Origin: CAXTSE01 sp035554115
Lineage (GTDB): Bacteria > Actinomycetota > Actinomycetes > Actinomycetales > Microbacteriaceae
Direction of reading: 5' to 3'
NCBI GenBank assembly: GCA_035554115.1
Contig: DATMIW010000070.1
Span: 1-64,000 of the forward strand
DNA length: 64,000 nucleotides
Shown: in pieces, positions 36,133-44,766 of the stretch
Layout of the letters: the number at the start of each line of letters is the position of its first letter
Numbering within the stretch: position 1 is the first letter of the stretch
Notes under the pieces: generated by a model
Database searches by the model: none
The model's input: only the letters and a program-made list of their open reading frames with translations
What the model was told of the DNA's origin: nothing
Translations under genes and position numbers: made by a program

Positions 36133-36138
36133 TAGAAT
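36133..36138 (+). promoter_or_regulatory. -10 hexamer for leaderless ispG
   Basis: TAGAAT, the closest match to TATAAT among this set, ends exactly six bases before GTG 36145. A GC-rich hairpin (GGGTGC-AGCCCGC-GCACCC) lies just upstream, after the rseP stop, without a T-run. Confidence 0.55.
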
Positions 36139-36144
36139 CGGGGC

Positions 36145-37296
36145 GTGCCAGCCGTCAATATCGGGATGCCCAAAGCCGCTCCCGAAACCCTCGCGCCTCG
36201 TCGCAAAACCCGCCAGATCAAGGTCGGCAAAGTGCTTGTGGGCGGTGATGCTCCGGTCAGCGTGCAGTCAATGTGCACGACACCGACGACGAACATCAAC
36301 GCGACCCTGCAGCAGATCGCCGAGCTGACGGCATCCGGATGCGACATTGTGCGCGTCGCAGTGCCGAGCCAAGACGACGCGGATGTGCTGCACATCATTG
36401 CGAAGAAGAGCCAGATCCCGGTCATCGCCGACATCCACTTCCAGCCCAAATACGTATTTCAGGCGATCGACGCCGGATGTGCGGCTGTGCGGGTCAACCC
36501 GGGCAATATCCGTAAGTTTGACGACCAGGTGGGTGCCATCGCCAAGGCCGCGAAAGACGCCGGGGTCTCGCTTCGCATCGGTGTCAACGCGGGGTCCCTC
36601 GAACCGTCGATTATGGCCAAGTACGGCAAAGCGACCCCGGAGGCGCTCGTCGAAAGCGCCGTATGGGAAGCATCGCTCTTCGAAGAACACGATTTTCACG
36701 ACTTCAAGATCTCGGTCAAGCACAACGATCCCATTGTCATGGTGCAGGCCTACCGACAGCTCGCCGCCCGCGGGGACTGGCCCCTGCACTTGGGCGTGAC
36801 GGAGGCCGGGCCCGAATTCCAGGGCACCATCAAAAGCGCGACGGCGTTCGGCATCCTGCTGTCTGAGGGAATCGGAGACACGATTCGTGTGTCACTCTCG
36901 GCGCCGCCGGCTCAGGAGGTGAAGGTGGGTCTGCAAATCCTGCAGAGCCTCAACCTGCGCGAGCGCAAGCTGGAAATTGTGTCGTGCCCCTCCTGTGGTC
37001 GCGCCCAAGTTGACGTCTACACGCTCGCGAACGACGTCACTGCGGGCCTGGAAGGCATGACGGTGCCGCTGCGGGTTGCCGTTATGGGATGCGTCGTCAA
37101 CGGCCCCGGAGAGGCGCGCGAAGCCGATCTGGGCGTGGCCTCCGGCAACGGCAAGGGCCAGATCTTCGTTAAGGGCGAGGTCATCAAGACGGTGCCCGAA
37201 GCGGACATCGTGGCGACGCTTATCGAAGAGGCCAAACGACTCGCTGCGGCGATGCCGCCGGGGGAGTCGGGGGCACCCGAGGTCATCACCGCCTAG
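36145..37296 (+). CDS. ispG: 4-hydroxy-3-methylbut-2-enyl diphosphate synthase
   Basis: A 383-residue iron-sulfur enzyme of the MEP pathway that reduces MEcPP to HMBPP. It has VQSMCTTPTTNINATLQQI at the start of the TIM barrel, ADIHFQPKYVFQAID, RVNPGN, and the C-terminal cluster ligands CPSCGRAQVD and GCVVNGPGEARE (three cysteines plus Glu). GTG 36145 is supported by the well-placed -10. The Ala/Gly/Glu-rich tail after residue 365 is not conserved. Confidence 0.95.
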   Translation: MPAVNIGMPKAAPETLAPRRKTRQIKVGKVLVGGDAPVSVQSMCTTPTTNINATLQQIAELTASGCDIVRVAVPSQDDADVLHIIAKKSQIPVIADIHFQPKYVFQAIDAGCAAVRVNPGNIRKFDDQVGAIAKAAKDAGVSLRIGVNAGSLEPSIMAKYGKATPEALVESAVWEASLFEEHDFHDFKISVKHNDPIVMVQAYRQLAARGDWPLHLGVTEAGPEFQGTIKSATAFGILLSEGIGDTIRVSLSAPPAQEVKVGLQILQSLNLRERKLEIVSCPSCGRAQVDVYTLANDVTAGLEGMTVPLRVAVMGCVVNGPGEAREADLGVASGNGKGQIFVKGEVIKTVPEADIVATLIEEAKRLAAAMPPGESGAPEVITA

Positions 37297-37345
37297 ATGA
37301 TCGACTCCACTAAAGTGAAGCTTCGTTCGTAAACCTGGGGGATAC

Positions 37346-38554
37346 GTGTCCGACCACTTCGCCGCCGGCGTTCCTGCTGCGCCCGCTCCGGTGCCACCGC
37401 CTTCGGCGCCCCTCGCACCTCCGCCACCCGCGCCTGTCGGCGCGCCCCTTCCCGGCCCCGAGCCTGTGCCTTCGATGGCCGAGCCTGCACCGCCGATAGC
37501 TGCACCTCCGATGGCCGAGCCTGCACCCCCGGTGGTCGAGCCTGTCGAGACCCCCGCAACTCTCCTGAATGTCATAACCGACGCAGAACTCGAGCGCGCC
37601 CGAGGAATCGTGGCGCGTATGTCCCATGCCTTCGCCCGCAAAGTTGTCGGCCAAGAACGGCTCCGCACGAGCATCATGGCGACACTGATCGCCGGCGGCC
37701 ACATTCTGCTTGAGTCGGTTCCCGGTCTTGCGAAGTCGACGGCAGCCCACACCCTCGCGGATGCGGTCGAAGCGAACTTTCGCCGCATCCAGTGCACCCC
37801 TGACCTGCTGCCGAGTGACATCATCGGCACGCAGATCTACGACCCGTCGAAGGTCGGCTTTACGACACAACTCGGGCCTGTTCACGCGAACATCGTCCTG
37901 CTCGACGAAATCAACCGCTCGAGCGCCAAGACCCAAAGCGCCATGCTCGAGGCGATGCAGGAGCGCCAGACCTCAATCGGCGGCACGGTGTATCGGCTGC
38001 CCGAGCCGTTCCTGGTCATCGCGACGCAAAACCCGATCGAGCAGGAAGGCACCTACCTGCTGCCCGAGGCGCAACTCGACCGCTTTCTGCTCAAAGAGGT
38101 TCTCGACTACCCCTCGGCGGCAGATGAGCTCGAAATCTTGCAGCGCATCGACTCCGGAATTTTCGACCCCGACGCTGTCGCTCCTGTTGGGCTTAGCCTC
38201 GACGACGTTCGTTTCCTGCAGGAGGCCGCCAAACGCGTCTTCGTGGAAGATTCGGTGCGCGCCTATCTTGTCGCCATCGTGCAGGCCACTCGCACCCCGA
38301 AGGGTCTTATTCCTGACGATCTTGCCCGTCTTGTCGAATACGGGGCCAGCCCGCGCGCCAGCATCGCGTTCATCGCGGCAGCCCGCGCGGTCGCGCTGTT
38401 GGAAGGACGTTCCTTCGTTGTGCCGGAGGACATCAAGAACCTTGCCCATCGGGTGCTTCGTCATCGGGTCGTGTTGAGTTTCGAGGCTGATGCTCTCGAG
38501 ATCTCGTCCGAGCGGGTCATCGACGCGATCATCACCGCCGTTCCCACTCCGTAG
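37346..38554 (+). CDS. MoxR-family AAA+ ATPase with Pro-rich N-terminus (Bat operon copy)
   Basis: A 402-residue protein. Residues 1–75 are a Pro/Ala-rich low-complexity leader with repeated PMAEPAPP units encoded by a DNA repeat. The AAA+ domain follows: ESVPGLAKS (Walker A with Ala-Lys-Ser, the MoxR variant), IVLLDEINRSSAKTQSAMLEAMQE (Walker B) and IATQNPIEQEGTYLLPEAQLDRFLL. It leads an operon of MoxR, DUF58, a small membrane protein, two VWA proteins and a TPR protein. It is more distant from the copy at 21536 than the shared motifs suggest, so the two are not a recent duplication. Confidence 0.92.
   Translation: MSDHFAAGVPAAPAPVPPPSAPLAPPPPAPVGAPLPGPEPVPSMAEPAPPIAAPPMAEPAPPVVEPVETPATLLNVITDAELERARGIVARMSHAFARKVVGQERLRTSIMATLIAGGHILLESVPGLAKSTAAHTLADAVEANFRRIQCTPDLLPSDIIGTQIYDPSKVGFTTQLGPVHANIVLLDEINRSSAKTQSAMLEAMQERQTSIGGTVYRLPEPFLVIATQNPIEQEGTYLLPEAQLDRFLLKEVLDYPSAADELEILQRIDSGIFDPDAVAPVGLSLDDVRFLQEAAKRVFVEDSVRAYLVAIVQATRTPKGLIPDDLARLVEYGASPRASIAFIAAARAVALLEGRSFVVPEDIKNLAHRVLRHRVVLSFEADALEISSERVIDAIITAVPTP
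37473..37527 (+). repeat. Direct repeat coding for the Pro-rich MoxR leader
   Basis: CGATGGCCGAGCCTGCACC occurs at 37473–37491 and again at 37509–37527, 36 bases (12 codons) apart and in frame. Confidence 0.8.
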
Positions 38555-38571
38555 ACGGCCTGAGCCTCGCT

Positions 38572-39459
38572 ATGGTCGCGCTTCTCCCGCGGGTCAAGTC
38601 GCGCCTGTTCATTCATGCGAACAGGCGCTCCACGAACCTGCTCGAAGGGGAGTACGCCGCGATCACCTCAGGCCGCAGTCTCGACTTCGACGACCTCCGC
38701 GAGTATGTGCCGGGCGATGAGGTCGACGACATTGATTGGAAGGCGACGGCACGTGTCGGGTCGCCCCTGGTAAAGCGCTACAAGCAGACGCGACGCCAAG
38801 ATGTTGTGCTCGCCGTCGACACGGGTCGCGGCATGGCGGCACTCGCCGAGAACGGTGAACCCAAGCGCGAGCTGGCGATTTCGGTGGCCGGCTCCCTCGG
38901 CTATCTGGCGCTGCGACACGGGGATGCCGTGGGCCTCGTGACAGGAGCAGGTACCCGCCTGCATCGCCGCCCCGCCCGCGCGAGCGAGGGGTACCTCGAG
39001 ACCCTACTGCGTACGGTGCAGGCCGATACGACCCTCGAATCCGAGTCGAGTGACCAGTTCGAGCTGGTCAGTTACCTTGTCCGAGCCGTGCCGAATCGCA
39101 GCATTGTCGTCATCATCGGCGACGATATCGAGCCGGACCCGCTGATCGACGAGGCGCTGCGCGCGCTCCGCATCCGGCATGAACTGCTCTGGATTACCGT
39201 GGCCGACCTCGATCTCGTTGCAGGAGACGGGAGTCGCCGCACCATTCTCGACGTCGACGACAACAGCCCGATTCCGAAGATTCTGCGTACCGATAAGAAA
39301 CTCGCGGCGATCTATGCCGATCGCACAGATACCCGCATAGCCGCACAGCACGCATACTTCCGCGCGCGAGGCGTATCGCACTGTCGCGTCACCTCGAGCG
39401 AGGCAGTGGTGCCGACGCTTTTGGACCTCTTGCAGAGGCGGCGCCGTGCGGGTTTCTGA
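38572..39459 (+). CDS. DUF58 protein (Bat operon copy)
   Basis: A 295-residue soluble protein with the DUF58 signature LREYVPGDEVDDIDWKATARVG and a VWA-like region starting VVLAVDTGRGMAAL. It lacks the N-terminal membrane helices of the copy at 22504. It lies 17 bases after the MoxR gene and overlaps the next gene by 14. In Bat-type operons it probably works with MoxR and the VWA proteins. Confidence 0.9.
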   Translation: MVALLPRVKSRLFIHANRRSTNLLEGEYAAITSGRSLDFDDLREYVPGDEVDDIDWKATARVGSPLVKRYKQTRRQDVVLAVDTGRGMAALAENGEPKRELAISVAGSLGYLALRHGDAVGLVTGAGTRLHRRPARASEGYLETLLRTVQADTTLESESSDQFELVSYLVRAVPNRSIVVIIGDDIEPDPLIDEALRALRIRHELLWITVADLDLVAGDGSRRTILDVDDNSPIPKILRTDKKLAAIYADRTDTRIAAQHAYFRARGVSHCRVTSSEAVVPTLLDLLQRRRRAGF

Positions 39460-40003
39460 TCTTGTGAATGCGGCAACCTCTCCGCCAGCTCCGCAGCCCA
39501 CCTCAGGGCCGAGTTTCACCCCCGACCCCAACGTCGATCCCTTGATGCCGCCGGTGAATTATGACTGGCCGTGGTGGATTGTCCTGCCCGTGTTCCTCCT
39601 ACTGCTGGTGGCGTGGTTCCTGCTGAGCAGACGCCTCGCTCGGCGCCGACGTCGCGATGATGTTGCGACCCCCAGTGCGCCGAAAGCTCCTCTTCCTTTG
39701 CCGATCGATGTGCGGCGCAAAGCCTGGTCGCGCATCGACGACATTGAGCGCCGCACTGTCGCCGGCGAACTGAGCGCGCGTGACGCTCATATTGAGCTGA
39801 GCGGCGTGCTGCGAGAATTGGCGTTCTTCACCTCCAGTCACGATGCGCGGAAGATGAATCTCGACGAACTGCGGGCCGCGGGGATGCATGATCTGGCGAA
39901 TATCGTCGGCAGCTTCTACCCCGTTGCCTTCGCGGCACCCGAGGCCAATGACGCCCGAGCGGCGATCGTCACGGCACGTCAGGCGGTGACGCGGTGGAGC
40001 TAG
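39446..40003 (+). CDS. Small single-pass membrane protein (DUF4381-like position in Bat operon)
   Basis: A 185-residue protein with a Pro-rich outer N-terminus, one membrane helix (about residues 36–57, WWIVLPVFLLLLVAWFLL), an Arg-rich stop-transfer segment and an alpha-helical cytoplasmic domain (about 85–180). Position between DUF58 and VWA genes matches the small DUF4381-type gene of other Bat operons, but I cannot confirm family membership by eye. GTG 39446 overlaps the previous gene; its end overlaps the next by 10 bases. Confidence 0.65.
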   Translation: MRVSDLVNAATSPPAPQPTSGPSFTPDPNVDPLMPPVNYDWPWWIVLPVFLLLLVAWFLLSRRLARRRRRDDVATPSAPKAPLPLPIDVRRKAWSRIDDIERRTVAGELSARDAHIELSGVLRELAFFTSSHDARKMNLDELRAAGMHDLANIVGSFYPVAFAAPEANDARAAIVTARQAVTRWS

Positions 40004-41010
40004 TCTTCGTCTGGTTGCCGCTCGTGTTGGCGGCGTTCCTGGTCGCACTCCTGGCCGTCTTCGTGTTCTTGCGCCGAAAGCGCACGCGCGCCGACGCTGA
40101 CACCGTGGCGGCGGCGCACACCGACAGGTTCCTGCGCCTTCCCGAATATCGCAGGGTGTATCGCAGGGTGATCCTGCAAAGCAGCGCCATGTTCGTTCTC
40201 GCGGTGGTGTCCCTGGGCGCGTTCGCCGTCGTTGCGGCCCGTCCCATAACTACCGATGTCGCCGACACCGAACGGGTGTCACGCGACATCGTTTTGTGCC
40301 TCGACGTTTCGGGCTCGATGACGTCGACCGACGCCAAGATCATCGACAGATTCCAGGAACTCGTCAGACAGTTCCAGGGCGAGCGGATTGCGCTTGTCGT
40401 CTGGGACAGCTCCGCCGCTCAGGTTTTCCCGCTCACCGATGACTACCCCTATGTTCAGCAGGAACTCGCCGCGATCGGCGACGACACCGGGGTCGATATC
40501 GGCGACCTCGGTGATCTCTTCGGGGGCGGTGGCGAAAGCAAAGTGCCGCTGTATGCCGGTACCGGACTCGGTGAGGGCTCGTCGCTGATTGGCGACGGCC
40601 TGGCGTCGTGCGTGCTGCGCTTCGACATCCCCGAGCTCGACAGGTCGCGCACGGTCATCCTGGCCACCGACAATCAGCTGGCGGGTACGCCTCTCATCGG
40701 TCTCGACAAGGCGGTGGACTTCGCGATCGAGCAGAAGGTGCGGGTATACGGGATCGCTCCCGGTGGCCTGCTTGCGGGTCCCGAATTGGACGAGTTGGAG
40801 GCAGAAACCAAGCGAACAGGTGGCGATCTGTTCAGCCTCGGTGATGTGGACGGCGGTCAGAGCATCGTGGATAAGGTGCTCGATGACCAGGCGACGGCTC
40901 TCAACGGTGTTCCCGAGCTGATCATTACCGATCACCCGGGTTTCCCATTCGTTGTCGGGGTGTTGGCCCTGTGGTCGGTCGTCTTCGTCGGATGGCGGTT
41001 GCGATCATGA
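39994..41010 (+). CDS. VWA-domain membrane protein (BatA-like)
   Basis: A 338-residue protein with two N-terminal membrane helices (about 5–25 and 60–85), a von Willebrand factor A domain and a C-terminal membrane helix (about 313–332). The metal-ion-dependent adhesion site DxSxS is intact in IVLCLDVSGSMTSTDAK. An acidic/Gly insertion (GDLGDLFGGGGESK) lies in the middle of the domain. The stop overlaps the next start by ATGA. Confidence 0.88.
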   Translation: MELVFVWLPLVLAAFLVALLAVFVFLRRKRTRADADTVAAAHTDRFLRLPEYRRVYRRVILQSSAMFVLAVVSLGAFAVVAARPITTDVADTERVSRDIVLCLDVSGSMTSTDAKIIDRFQELVRQFQGERIALVVWDSSAAQVFPLTDDYPYVQQELAAIGDDTGVDIGDLGDLFGGGGESKVPLYAGTGLGEGSSLIGDGLASCVLRFDIPELDRSRTVILATDNQLAGTPLIGLDKAVDFAIEQKVRVYGIAPGGLLAGPELDELEAETKRTGGDLFSLGDVDGGQSIVDKVLDDQATALNGVPELIITDHPGFPFVVGVLALWSVVFVGWRLRS

Positions 41011-42068
41011 CCTTCGAGCCCCTTTTCGACCTGTGGACGATCGTCTTCCTGCTGGTCCCGCCCGCTGTCATCCTCGGCATCCAGATTTTTCGGGGTCGAA
41101 AGGATCGGCGCGGCTGGGTGGCACCCGTGCGCCGTGGCGTTGTGCTGCTACTGCTTCTTGCGACGGCCGTCGGTCCAGCAATTCCCGGCGCCCTCACGAA
41201 AGTTGTTGTGTCAGACATCGACATCTTTCTGGTGATGGATACGACGACCAGTTCAAACGCAGAAGACTATGGCGCCGAAGGAGGCACTCGCCTCGACGCA
41301 ATGCGTGCCGATGCCCTGCGGGTGAGCAAGGCATACGCTGGCGCCCGGTACTCGATCATCAGTTTCGACAACGGTTCGCTGGTGCGCATGCCACTTGTTG
41401 CCGACCCGATCGCCCTCCGGTCGGCACTGGCCTCCCTCGAGATCGAGGTGACCGGGCGATCCGGGGGTTCGAGCATTGGCGAAGCTCGCGACCTCCTGCG
41501 GGCCCGGCTTGAGGCGTCGGCGAAGGCCCATCCGGAGCGCTTGCGGCTCGTGTTCTACTTCGGTGATGGTGAGCAGACGCGCGACAGCCCTCCGGAGTCA
41601 TTCAGTGACGTGAAGTCGCTGGTGTCTGCGGGTGCGGTGTTCGGGTACGGCACGGCAAGCGGTGGACCCATGCGCGAGAACGATTTCGCGCACTACGGCT
41701 ACTACGGCAATGGCTTTGATGACGGCGGCGAAGCGCCCGAACAGGAACCGCCGCCGTACGTTCGCGATACGAGCAAACCCGGGAGTCCGCGGGCAATTTC
41801 CCGAATCGACGAGAACAATTTGAAGACCGTCGCACGCGAGCTGGGGGTTGGCTATCAGCATCGCAGGCCCGGATCCGAGCCCACCTTCCCCGATGTGTCC
41901 GACCAAATCGGCGAGGAAATTCTCGTACCCGATGTCGAGGTAGCCGCCCGGCTCTACTGGATTCCGATGATCGCGGCGTTCCTGCTGCTCAGTTGGGATC
42001 TAGTCGTTGCCGGTCGTCACGTCAGTGAGCTGCGCGCATCCCGTCCCCGGAAGGCGGGGGCGCGATGA
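41007..42068 (+). CDS. VWA-domain membrane protein (BatB-like) with a variant MIDAS
   Basis: A 353-residue protein with two N-terminal membrane helices, a VWA domain and a C-terminal helix (about 322–343). The MIDAS reads FLVMDTTTSSNAEDYG, that is DxTxS instead of DxSxS. This change could still bind metal. A Gly/Glu/Pro-rich loop (FDDGGEAPEQEPPPYV) lies late in the domain. ATG 41007 is chosen for its ATGA overlap with the previous stop; in-frame ATGs lie upstream at 40971 and 40992. Confidence 0.85.
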   Translation: MTFEPLFDLWTIVFLLVPPAVILGIQIFRGRKDRRGWVAPVRRGVVLLLLLATAVGPAIPGALTKVVVSDIDIFLVMDTTTSSNAEDYGAEGGTRLDAMRADALRVSKAYAGARYSIISFDNGSLVRMPLVADPIALRSALASLEIEVTGRSGGSSIGEARDLLRARLEASAKAHPERLRLVFYFGDGEQTRDSPPESFSDVKSLVSAGAVFGYGTASGGPMRENDFAHYGYYGNGFDDGGEAPEQEPPPYVRDTSKPGSPRAISRIDENNLKTVARELGVGYQHRRPGSEPTFPDVSDQIGEEILVPDVEVAARLYWIPMIAAFLLLSWDLVVAGRHVSELRASRPRKAGAR

Positions 42069-42841
42069 TGGCTCCCACTCGCACTCCGGGGCGGCGGCGC
42101 CTGCTGCTGCTGTCGCTGATCGCCGTAATCCCTCTCGGACTGGCATCCGTGGCGGTTGGTGTCAACGTCGGAATCACGGCGATGGCGGTGAAAACTTTCG
42201 AAGGCGGCGACATGAATGCCAGTGCCGCCTGGGCGCGCGCGAGTGTGAGCCTCAATCCATTCGACCCGTACACCCCGCATTTCAACCTCGGTACGGCATA
42301 TGCCGGGGGAGGCCTGAACTCTGAGGCGCTCCCCGAGCTGCAGCTTGCACTCCGCAACGCACCGAGTCCCGAGGCTGCCTGCCCGCCCCGGGCAAATCTC
42401 GCGCTCACTCTCGAGCGGCTCGGCGACCGCGCAGTTTTTGATGAGAAGTTCCCCGAGGCCATCCAGTTCTACGAGCAGGCACTCATGTTGTGGCAGCGCG
42501 GCACTGACGATGTCTGTTACGACATTCCGGAGTTTCGGTCGCGGGGCGAGAGCAGCGTTCCGCGGGTGACGAAGAAACTCCGGCAGGTGCAGCAGATGCT
42601 CGAGCAGCAGCAGAATCCTGGCGGGGGAGGACAAGACCCGACACCGCAGAACCCGACACCGCAGAACCCCAACGGCCAGGACCCCAACGGAGGTCAGGAC
42701 CCGAACAGCGGTGAAGGCCCGGATGTCGAGAGCCCTACTCTGGGCGGAAAGCTGGATGACATCCGCCGTCTCAACGAACTGTCCGATCGCGAGCGTCAGA
42801 ATTCGGGCCACGAGTCGGGGACGTCAAACACCCCCTGGTAG
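42065..42841 (+). CDS. TPR-like membrane protein (BatE-like) with low-complexity tail
   Basis: A 258-residue protein with one N-terminal membrane helix (about 11–38), a helical TPR-like region (about 45–165, including NPFDPYTPHFNLGTAYAGGG and FPEAIQFYEQALMLWQRG) and a disordered Gln/Asn/Pro/Gly/Asp-rich tail encoded by short tandem repeats. It is the last gene of the Bat-type operon, joined by an ATGA overlap. Confidence 0.75.
   Translation: MMAPTRTPGRRRLLLLSLIAVIPLGLASVAVGVNVGITAMAVKTFEGGDMNASAAWARASVSLNPFDPYTPHFNLGTAYAGGGLNSEALPELQLALRNAPSPEAACPPRANLALTLERLGDRAVFDEKFPEAIQFYEQALMLWQRGTDDVCYDIPEFRSRGESSVPRVTKKLRQVQQMLEQQQNPGGGGQDPTPQNPTPQNPNGQDPNGGQDPNSGEGPDVESPTLGGKLDDIRRLNELSDRERQNSGHESGTSNTPW
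42637..42666 (+). repeat. Two-copy 15-bp tandem repeat in the BatE-like gene
   Basis: CCCGACACCGCAGAA is repeated head to tail and continues into degenerate CCCAACGG(A/C)… units to about 42715. It encodes the TPQNP/NGQDP tail. Confidence 0.8.
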
Positions 42842-42846
42842 CCGAA

Positions 42847-42852
42847 TAGGCT
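42847..42852 (+). promoter_or_regulatory. -10 hexamer for leaderless proS
   Basis: TAGGCT ends six bases before GTG 42859, in the 17-base gap after the Bat-like operon. No Shine-Dalgarno precedes this GTG, which fits leaderless translation. Confidence 0.5.
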
Positions 42853-42858
42853 GAACGG

Positions 42859-44628
42859 GTGCCCACCCGCCTGACTCAGCTATTCGTCCGTACCCTTCGT
42901 GAAGACCCCGTCGACGCGGAAGTTGCCAGCCACCGCCTGCTCGTCAGGGCCGGCTACATTCGCCGCCAGGCCCCCGGCATATTTGCCTGGCTGCCACTGG
43001 GCTTGAAGGTGCGCCGCAAGGTGGAACAGGTGATCCGCGAGGAGATGGCCGCTGCCGGTGCGCAAGAGATGCATTTCCCCGCGCTTCTGCCCCGTGAGCC
43101 GTACGAGACCACGGGCCGCTGGGATGAGTACGGCGACGGACTCTTCCGGCTTCAGGACCGCAAAGGTGCCGACTACCTGCTGGCCCCGACTCACGAAGAG
43201 GTCTTCACCCTCACCGTGAAAGATCTCTATTCCTCGTACAAAGACCTCCCGCTGACGATCTACCAGATCCAGGACAAATACCGCGACGAGGCCCGTCCGC
43301 GCGCCGGACTGTTGCGTGGTCGTGAGTTCTCGATGAAAGACGCCTACTCCTTCGATGTCACCGACGAAGGCCTCAACATCAGCTACCAGGCGCAGCGAGA
43401 CGCGTACGAGCGCATCTTCACCCGGCTGGGGCTCGACTATGTGATCGTGCAGGCCGATGCGGGCGCCATGGGCGGATCCCGCAGCGAAGAATTCCTGCAC
43501 CCCACGCCTATCGGTGAAGACACCTTCGTTCGTTCGGCGGGAGGCTATGCGGCGAACGTCGAGGCCTACGCCACGGCCCCCGTCGCATCCGTGCCGTTCG
43601 ACACCTCACCAGCCCCGACCATCGTTCCGACGCCCGGAGCGTCGACGATTGCCATAGTCGTCGACCAGGCGAACGCGAGCTTCCCCCGCACCGATGGTCG
43701 CGAGTGGACGGCCGCCGACACTCTCAAGAATGTTGTGCTGGCGCTGCGCCATCTCGACGGCACGCGCGAGGTCGTGATCGTCGGCCTGCCCGGGGATCGC
43801 GATATCGACCTCAAGCGCGCAGAGGTTCTGTTCGCTCCGGCCGAGATCGAACCCGCGTCCGACGCAGATTTCACGAAGCACCCTCTCCTGGTGCGGGGCT
43901 ATCTCGGTCCGTGGACACCCGAAGGCGCGCTCCTCGGTGAGGAATCCGCTACGGACATCCGATACCTGCTCGACCCGCGGGTTGCCGAGGGAACCGTGTG
44001 GATCACGGGCGCCAACCGTGACGGTCACCATGTGATGGGCCTCGTCGCAGGCCGCGACTTCAGCTCGGACGGTGTTGCCGATATCGCCGAGGTGCGCGCG
44101 GGTGATCCCGCCCCGGACGGCTCCGGACCGGTAGAACTCGCGCGCGGTATGGAAATTGGCCACGTCTTCCAACTGGGCCGCAAATATGCCGAAGCGCTCG
44201 GCCTGCAGGTGCTCGACGAGAACGGCAAGCGCGTCACGGTCACAATGGGCTCGTATGGCATCGGCGTCACCCGCGTGTTGGCTGTTATCGCCGAGACCAA
44301 CCACGACGACAGGGGCCTTATCTGGCCTGCCGAGGTGGCGCCGTACGACGTTCACGTCATTGCCACTGGCAAAGACGAGATCGTCTATCAGGTGGCTGAA
44401 CAGCTGATCGCTGACCTTGAAAAGAGCGGCATCGATGTTTTGTTCGACGACCGCCCCAAGGTCTCACCCGGCGTGAAGTTCGGCGATGCCGAACTCATCG
44501 GTGTGCCGCAGATCATCATCGTCGGCCGAGACGCCGGGGAGGGTGTTGTCGAGCTGTGGGATCGTCGCTCGGGCGAGCGCACCCCCACTCCTGTCGCAGA
44601 TGTTGTGGCCGCCCTGGTTGCCCGCTAG
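42859..44628 (+). CDS. proS: Prolyl-tRNA synthetase (bacterial type with editing domain)
   Basis: A 589-residue class II synthetase. Motif 2 region is YRDEARPRAGLLRGREFSMKDAYSFD, motif 3 is GSYGIGVTRVLAVIAE. The inserted editing (YbaK-like) domain sits at about residues 220–400, and the C-terminal anticodon-binding domain contains DDRPKVSPGVKFGDAELIGVPQIIIVGRDA. The N-terminus MPTRLTQLFVRTLREDP matches the bacterial form. Confidence 0.96.
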   Translation: MPTRLTQLFVRTLREDPVDAEVASHRLLVRAGYIRRQAPGIFAWLPLGLKVRRKVEQVIREEMAAAGAQEMHFPALLPREPYETTGRWDEYGDGLFRLQDRKGADYLLAPTHEEVFTLTVKDLYSSYKDLPLTIYQIQDKYRDEARPRAGLLRGREFSMKDAYSFDVTDEGLNISYQAQRDAYERIFTRLGLDYVIVQADAGAMGGSRSEEFLHPTPIGEDTFVRSAGGYAANVEAYATAPVASVPFDTSPAPTIVPTPGASTIAIVVDQANASFPRTDGREWTAADTLKNVVLALRHLDGTREVVIVGLPGDRDIDLKRAEVLFAPAEIEPASDADFTKHPLLVRGYLGPWTPEGALLGEESATDIRYLLDPRVAEGTVWITGANRDGHHVMGLVAGRDFSSDGVADIAEVRAGDPAPDGSGPVELARGMEIGHVFQLGRKYAEALGLQVLDENGKRVTVTMGSYGIGVTRVLAVIAETNHDDRGLIWPAEVAPYDVHVIATGKDEIVYQVAEQLIADLEKSGIDVLFDDRPKVSPGVKFGDAELIGVPQIIIVGRDAGEGVVELWDRRSGERTPTPVADVVAALVAR

Positions 44629-44640
44629 CACGACACAATT

Positions 44641-44700
44641 CGCGAGAGGGCATATAACGCTGTTGCGCTGACCTTTTGCAGCATTTTCTGCCCGCTCGCG
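44641..44700. repeat. Palindromic element 1, upstream of the DUF559 gene
   Basis: A 60-bp imperfect inverted repeat, CGCGAG…CTCGCG at its ends. The core is GGGCATATAACGCT (44648–44661), an 18-base loop, then AGCATTTTCTGCCC (44680–44693). Over 21 bases the arms match at 17 positions. No T-run follows, so it is not a typical terminator for proS. A second element of the same design lies just after the DUF559 gene. Confidence 0.8.
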
Positions 44701-44766
44701 CATGAAGCGGGGCGCGGGATGTGGAGAGCTCGGGCAGGCGGGCAGCAAGCCCGTGAGAGTGGGGGC

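Noticed and set aside
44641..44700. Palindrome as a Rho-independent terminator of proS
   Set aside because: The stem is long but mismatched, has an 18-base loop and no T-run. A copy with the same arms sits downstream of the next gene, so it is better described as a repeat element.
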